Assembly (NCBI RefSeq): GCF_000224145.3
Contig: NC_020167.2
Span: 1,788,113 to 1,852,112, forward strand
Length of the DNA stretch: 64,000 bases
DNA from: Ciona intestinalis
Lineage: Eukaryota > Chordata > Ascidiacea > Phlebobranchia > Cionidae
Reading direction: 5' to 3'
In this document: one piece after another, positions 61,619 through 64,000 of the stretch
Numbering within the stretch: position 1 is the first letter of the stretch
Layout of the letters: every line of letters starts with the position of its first letter
Notes under the pieces: model-generated
The model's database searches: none
Told to the model about the DNA's origin: nothing
Seen by the model: only the letters and a program-made list of their open reading frames with translations
Program-made: the position numbers and the translations under genes

Positions 61619-62714
61619 GGTGAAATCTCAATAAATATATTCTTTTAGATAATCGCATTCAACTCACATTTAGTCGAAAACTAATTTTACACTATCATCA
61701 CCATTTCACAGCAAGGCTATATGGTTTAAGACAATTGTAAAGCCGATCGGACATACCCAACGAAATTATTTCGCAATCCTATCTGAAAAATGATCCCCTA
61801 AGTTATAGCGGGTCACGTCACACGAACGGGTTCGAAGTTTCGCTTGTTACACAGAAACATATATATAGATAGGGTGGGGGAAGTTGGGACACATTTTTTA
61901 CTATATTTTCTCGTCCAATGTGATAGTAAACAAGGAACTTTTAAAGAATTATAAAACTATATGTTCAAGACTTCCCTAGACCGCTGTTAACTGTTTAAAA
62001 CAGGATCAGGATATTCGGACATTATGCGCCGAAGGTGTCCCATCTCCCCCCATTCTACTATACTCAAAAATTGTAATACGTATACAGAAGCTTGAAAATA
62101 TTTGTATTCTTTTGCGATAAACGTTTCACATTCCAAGTTGTACACGTGGGTTTAAACTTTGAAGAGTTCTTCCAGTCCGCTAATGGGAATTTGTTATGAT
62201 TTCCTGATATGTCTAGCCACGCCATGTTTTTAACGATCGCCTTGTGTTGTGCTGAAGTACCACAGAAGCACATACCGCTGCGAAATTGGTCCAAGCACAC
62301 AACATTAAACCAATAATAGTGGCGAAGGTTTTGTGTTTGCGTGGTTCATGACGATTGGGGATGTGGGTTAGAGATATTTTAATGAAGCAGATTGAATATG
62401 TGTGAATCACGACGACAATTTCCTGTCGTCGTCGATATTTGATATCCACAATAAGCATTGCGAGGTATACAATCAGTGAGATCGAAAAGTGATATGCTTT
62501 GCACAATAACGATTGTGACGTCATATGTAAGGCGATACAAAACTAACAGGTCGCGAGACAATTTCGATGATTTAGCGAAGGATCAGTTGGCTGGAAAGTT
62601 TCGACTGGATAACAAATCAGTTTATAACCGTTTATATTGTTTTAGTTTAAGGATTGTTATTTTGGATGATATAATTTAATTGGGTCATAGAATTCAAAGA
62701 GTTATAGAAACAGC
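61619..62714. other. divergent intergenic with one MITE
   Basis: Connexin 5' flank, the MITE at 61868-62060, and the presumed promoter/leader of the HHIP-like gene. No further coding signal was recognised. Confidence 0.5.
61868..62060 (-). repeat. MITE family 1 (reverse)
   Basis: AGATAGGGTGGGGGAAGTTG at the left; GGTGTCCCATCTCCCCCCAT TCTACTATA at the right. Body in reverse order. Confidence 0.85.
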
Positions 62715-64000
62715 ATGTCTGCCATGCAAGTTGTGGTGCTGTCACTACTGTTGATTTGCTTGCTAACAGTTATCGTATCTGGCAGCAAAGTTCGAAACAG
62801 GCACCAACAACGTCATAAAAATCGAAGCAACGACGTCGGGCGAACAAATTCTACTACACCAAATTTGGACAGATCTTCGGAAGAGTTTGACGTCACTGCC
62901 AGTGACGTCAGAAATGCGGGTTCCACCTTCACAAAAAAGAGGCACAGGAAAGTCAAAAGGAAGAAGTTGAATAAGAAAGAAGCTCGACACCGCGCTAGTG
63001 AGAGTGCATGGCATTATTGTGCTGATGGAAAATATCCGCAAGAGGTGAAGCTGTCAACTGAAAATCATGGAGTTATGTGCGGGAAGGAATACCCGACTCT
63101 ATCCTGCTGTTCACAACACGATCTAACGATGGAATTATTTGGAGCACGAGTAAGTAAAGACACGTGTTTGTGTAGGACCTTCCAATTGGGTGTGTACGGA
63201 CATGTTTAAGTTTGTATATACCTGGTATACCATCACTTTTTGTACAGTGATCCATATGTTTTTGGTATTGTTGTCATTTCTCGGTAAACATATAGTGTTA
63301 TGGGCCACCTTAGAACCATATCATCCAAATATACTAATCGTGTTTTAAACATTGCGCAGTGCTGGTCTATATGAGAGTCGTGAGGATACGGTTTCATAAT
63401 TTTTTTAATGTTTTTTTGTTTACAACTAAATGGCATGAGAAAATAGAATGAAAATGTGCCCCGTGTTCCCACACTTTACTATATAAAACACAGTTTATAC
63501 TACAATCTTAGATCATCGATCTTGTTTTATGTTTGTAACTGAATTACTTATTTTAAAATGTTGTATCAGTTAGTGGAGAACATTCCAGAAGTAAACTGCG
63601 CAAAACTCCTAATGAAGTTACGCTGTGCTCATTGCTCACCAAGAAGCTGGTGGTTGTTTCATGCCCCTGACAAGATGACACCACCTCATAAGCGCATGGT
63701 GCCGATCCTCTGCCCAAAGTTCTGCCGTCAGTTTCATCAAGCTTGTAGAGAAACCGTTGCAGGTTTGGTAGTGTAAATACTATATCAACAAAATATGATC
63801 TAAAATGAAACTTAAAAGTTCCCCAAATAAAAAAGGTTAAATTTTTTAAACTATTTTGCGTATTAACAAAGGAAACAATTTTCTAATTGTGAAGCACTGT
63901 TGTTATACAAATATTATATACTGGAGAACCTAACGGTAAATGTGTGATGTTATTAGGTTTACAGATGGAGAACTACTGCGACTATCACACAACCGATGAA
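62715..64000 (+). CDS. HHIP: hedgehog-interacting-protein-like, 5' part (continues beyond window)
   Basis: Exons 62715-63149, 63570-63767 and 63965 to the window edge. A signal peptide (VVVLSLLLICLLTVIVSG) is followed by a basic Ser/Thr-rich stretch and a Cys-rich folate-receptor-like domain. VMCGKEYPTLSCCSQHD, NCAKLLMKLRCAHCSPRSWW LFHAPD and ILCPKFCRQFHQAC match human HHIP (MLCGGFYPRLSCC, CALCSPHSQSLFHSPE, LLCKDYCKEFFYTC). MENYCDYHTTDE in the last exon fits HHIP DEFCFYYARKD. HHIP binds hedgehog ligands outside the cell. The beta-propeller and EGF parts would lie to the right. HHIPL1/2 are alternatives, but the CSP motif favours HHIP. Confidence 0.82.
63296..63486 (+). repeat. MITE family 1 (forward, diverged) in HHIP-like intron 1
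   Basis: TTATGGGCCACCTTAGAACC ... ATACTAATCGTGTTTTAAAC ... TTTGTTTACAACTAAATGGC ... GTTCCCACACTTTACTATATA follows the body of family 1 with many changes. Confidence 0.65.

Noticed and set aside
1-64000. Virus-like or LTR elements, CRISPR arrays, bacterial contamination
   Set aside because: No polymerase, capsid or envelope-like frame, no long terminal direct repeats around coding sequence, no spaced identical repeats, and introns throughout. All mobile pieces seen are MITEs or SINEs.

Overview
The window looks like nuclear DNA from a solitary tunicate, most probably Ciona (C. intestinalis/robusta type). The reasons are an AT-rich, compact layout, many short introns with clean GT-AG borders, deuterostome/chordate gene families (connexins, STIM, SLC34, HHIP-like, RPL17, cyclin A), and a dense scatter of ~200-bp MITEs and tRNA-derived SINE pieces. 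The species is an inference. I saw no CRISPR array, no bacterial-type operon and no retrovirus-like or capsid-bearing element. Two runs of N (9185-9313 and 16778-16827) show this is a scaffold.

Layout, left to right: three tRNA-Leu genes (1-666, one odd); a CARD plus death-domain adaptor of CRADD/RAIDD type (+, 1666-5155); a divergent tropomyosin (-, 6011-10028) head-to-head with COPS8 (+, 10417-11635); MED11 (-, 12328-13011); cortactin (-, 17070-23858) followed by a second near-identical copy of its 3' half (13124-16777) lying just across an assembly gap; STIM (+, 26269-35178); a repeat-rich gene-poor stretch (35.2-38.4 kb); cyclin A (+, 39265-41864); RPL17 (-, 43242-45672) head-to-head with CIAO2B/FAM96B (+, 46092-46923); a FANCB-like gene (+, 47159-50205) convergent with FTSJ1 (-, 50362-52721); an SLC34 sodium-phosphate cotransporter (+, 54974-58056); two tandem connexins (-, 58531-60128 and 60587-61618); and the 5' end of an HHIP-like gene (+, 62715 to the right edge).

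The genes do not form one pathway. Most are housekeeping or cell-biology genes packed at short spacing, with two divergent pairs that probably share promoters (tropomyosin/COPS8 and RPL17/CIAO2B) and several convergent pairs. Gene models were built by joining exons at GT-AG sites whose phases agree; all but cortactin exon 1 keep frame from start to stop.

The most striking observation is in STIM. Two exons (29855-29964 and 30369-30472) both encode the second half of the luminal SAM domain, both enter in phase 2 and leave in phase 1, and only one can be used at a time without losing frame; only one carries the glycosylation sequon that lines up with the vertebrate SAM sequon. Other points worth a check are the cortactin 3' duplication, which has the hallmarks of two unmerged haplotypes, an in-frame-readable 80-nt intron in a connexin tail, an expanded cysteine spacing in both connexins, a STIM intron bounded by 13-nt direct repeats, and a duplicated 3' splice site in cyclin A.
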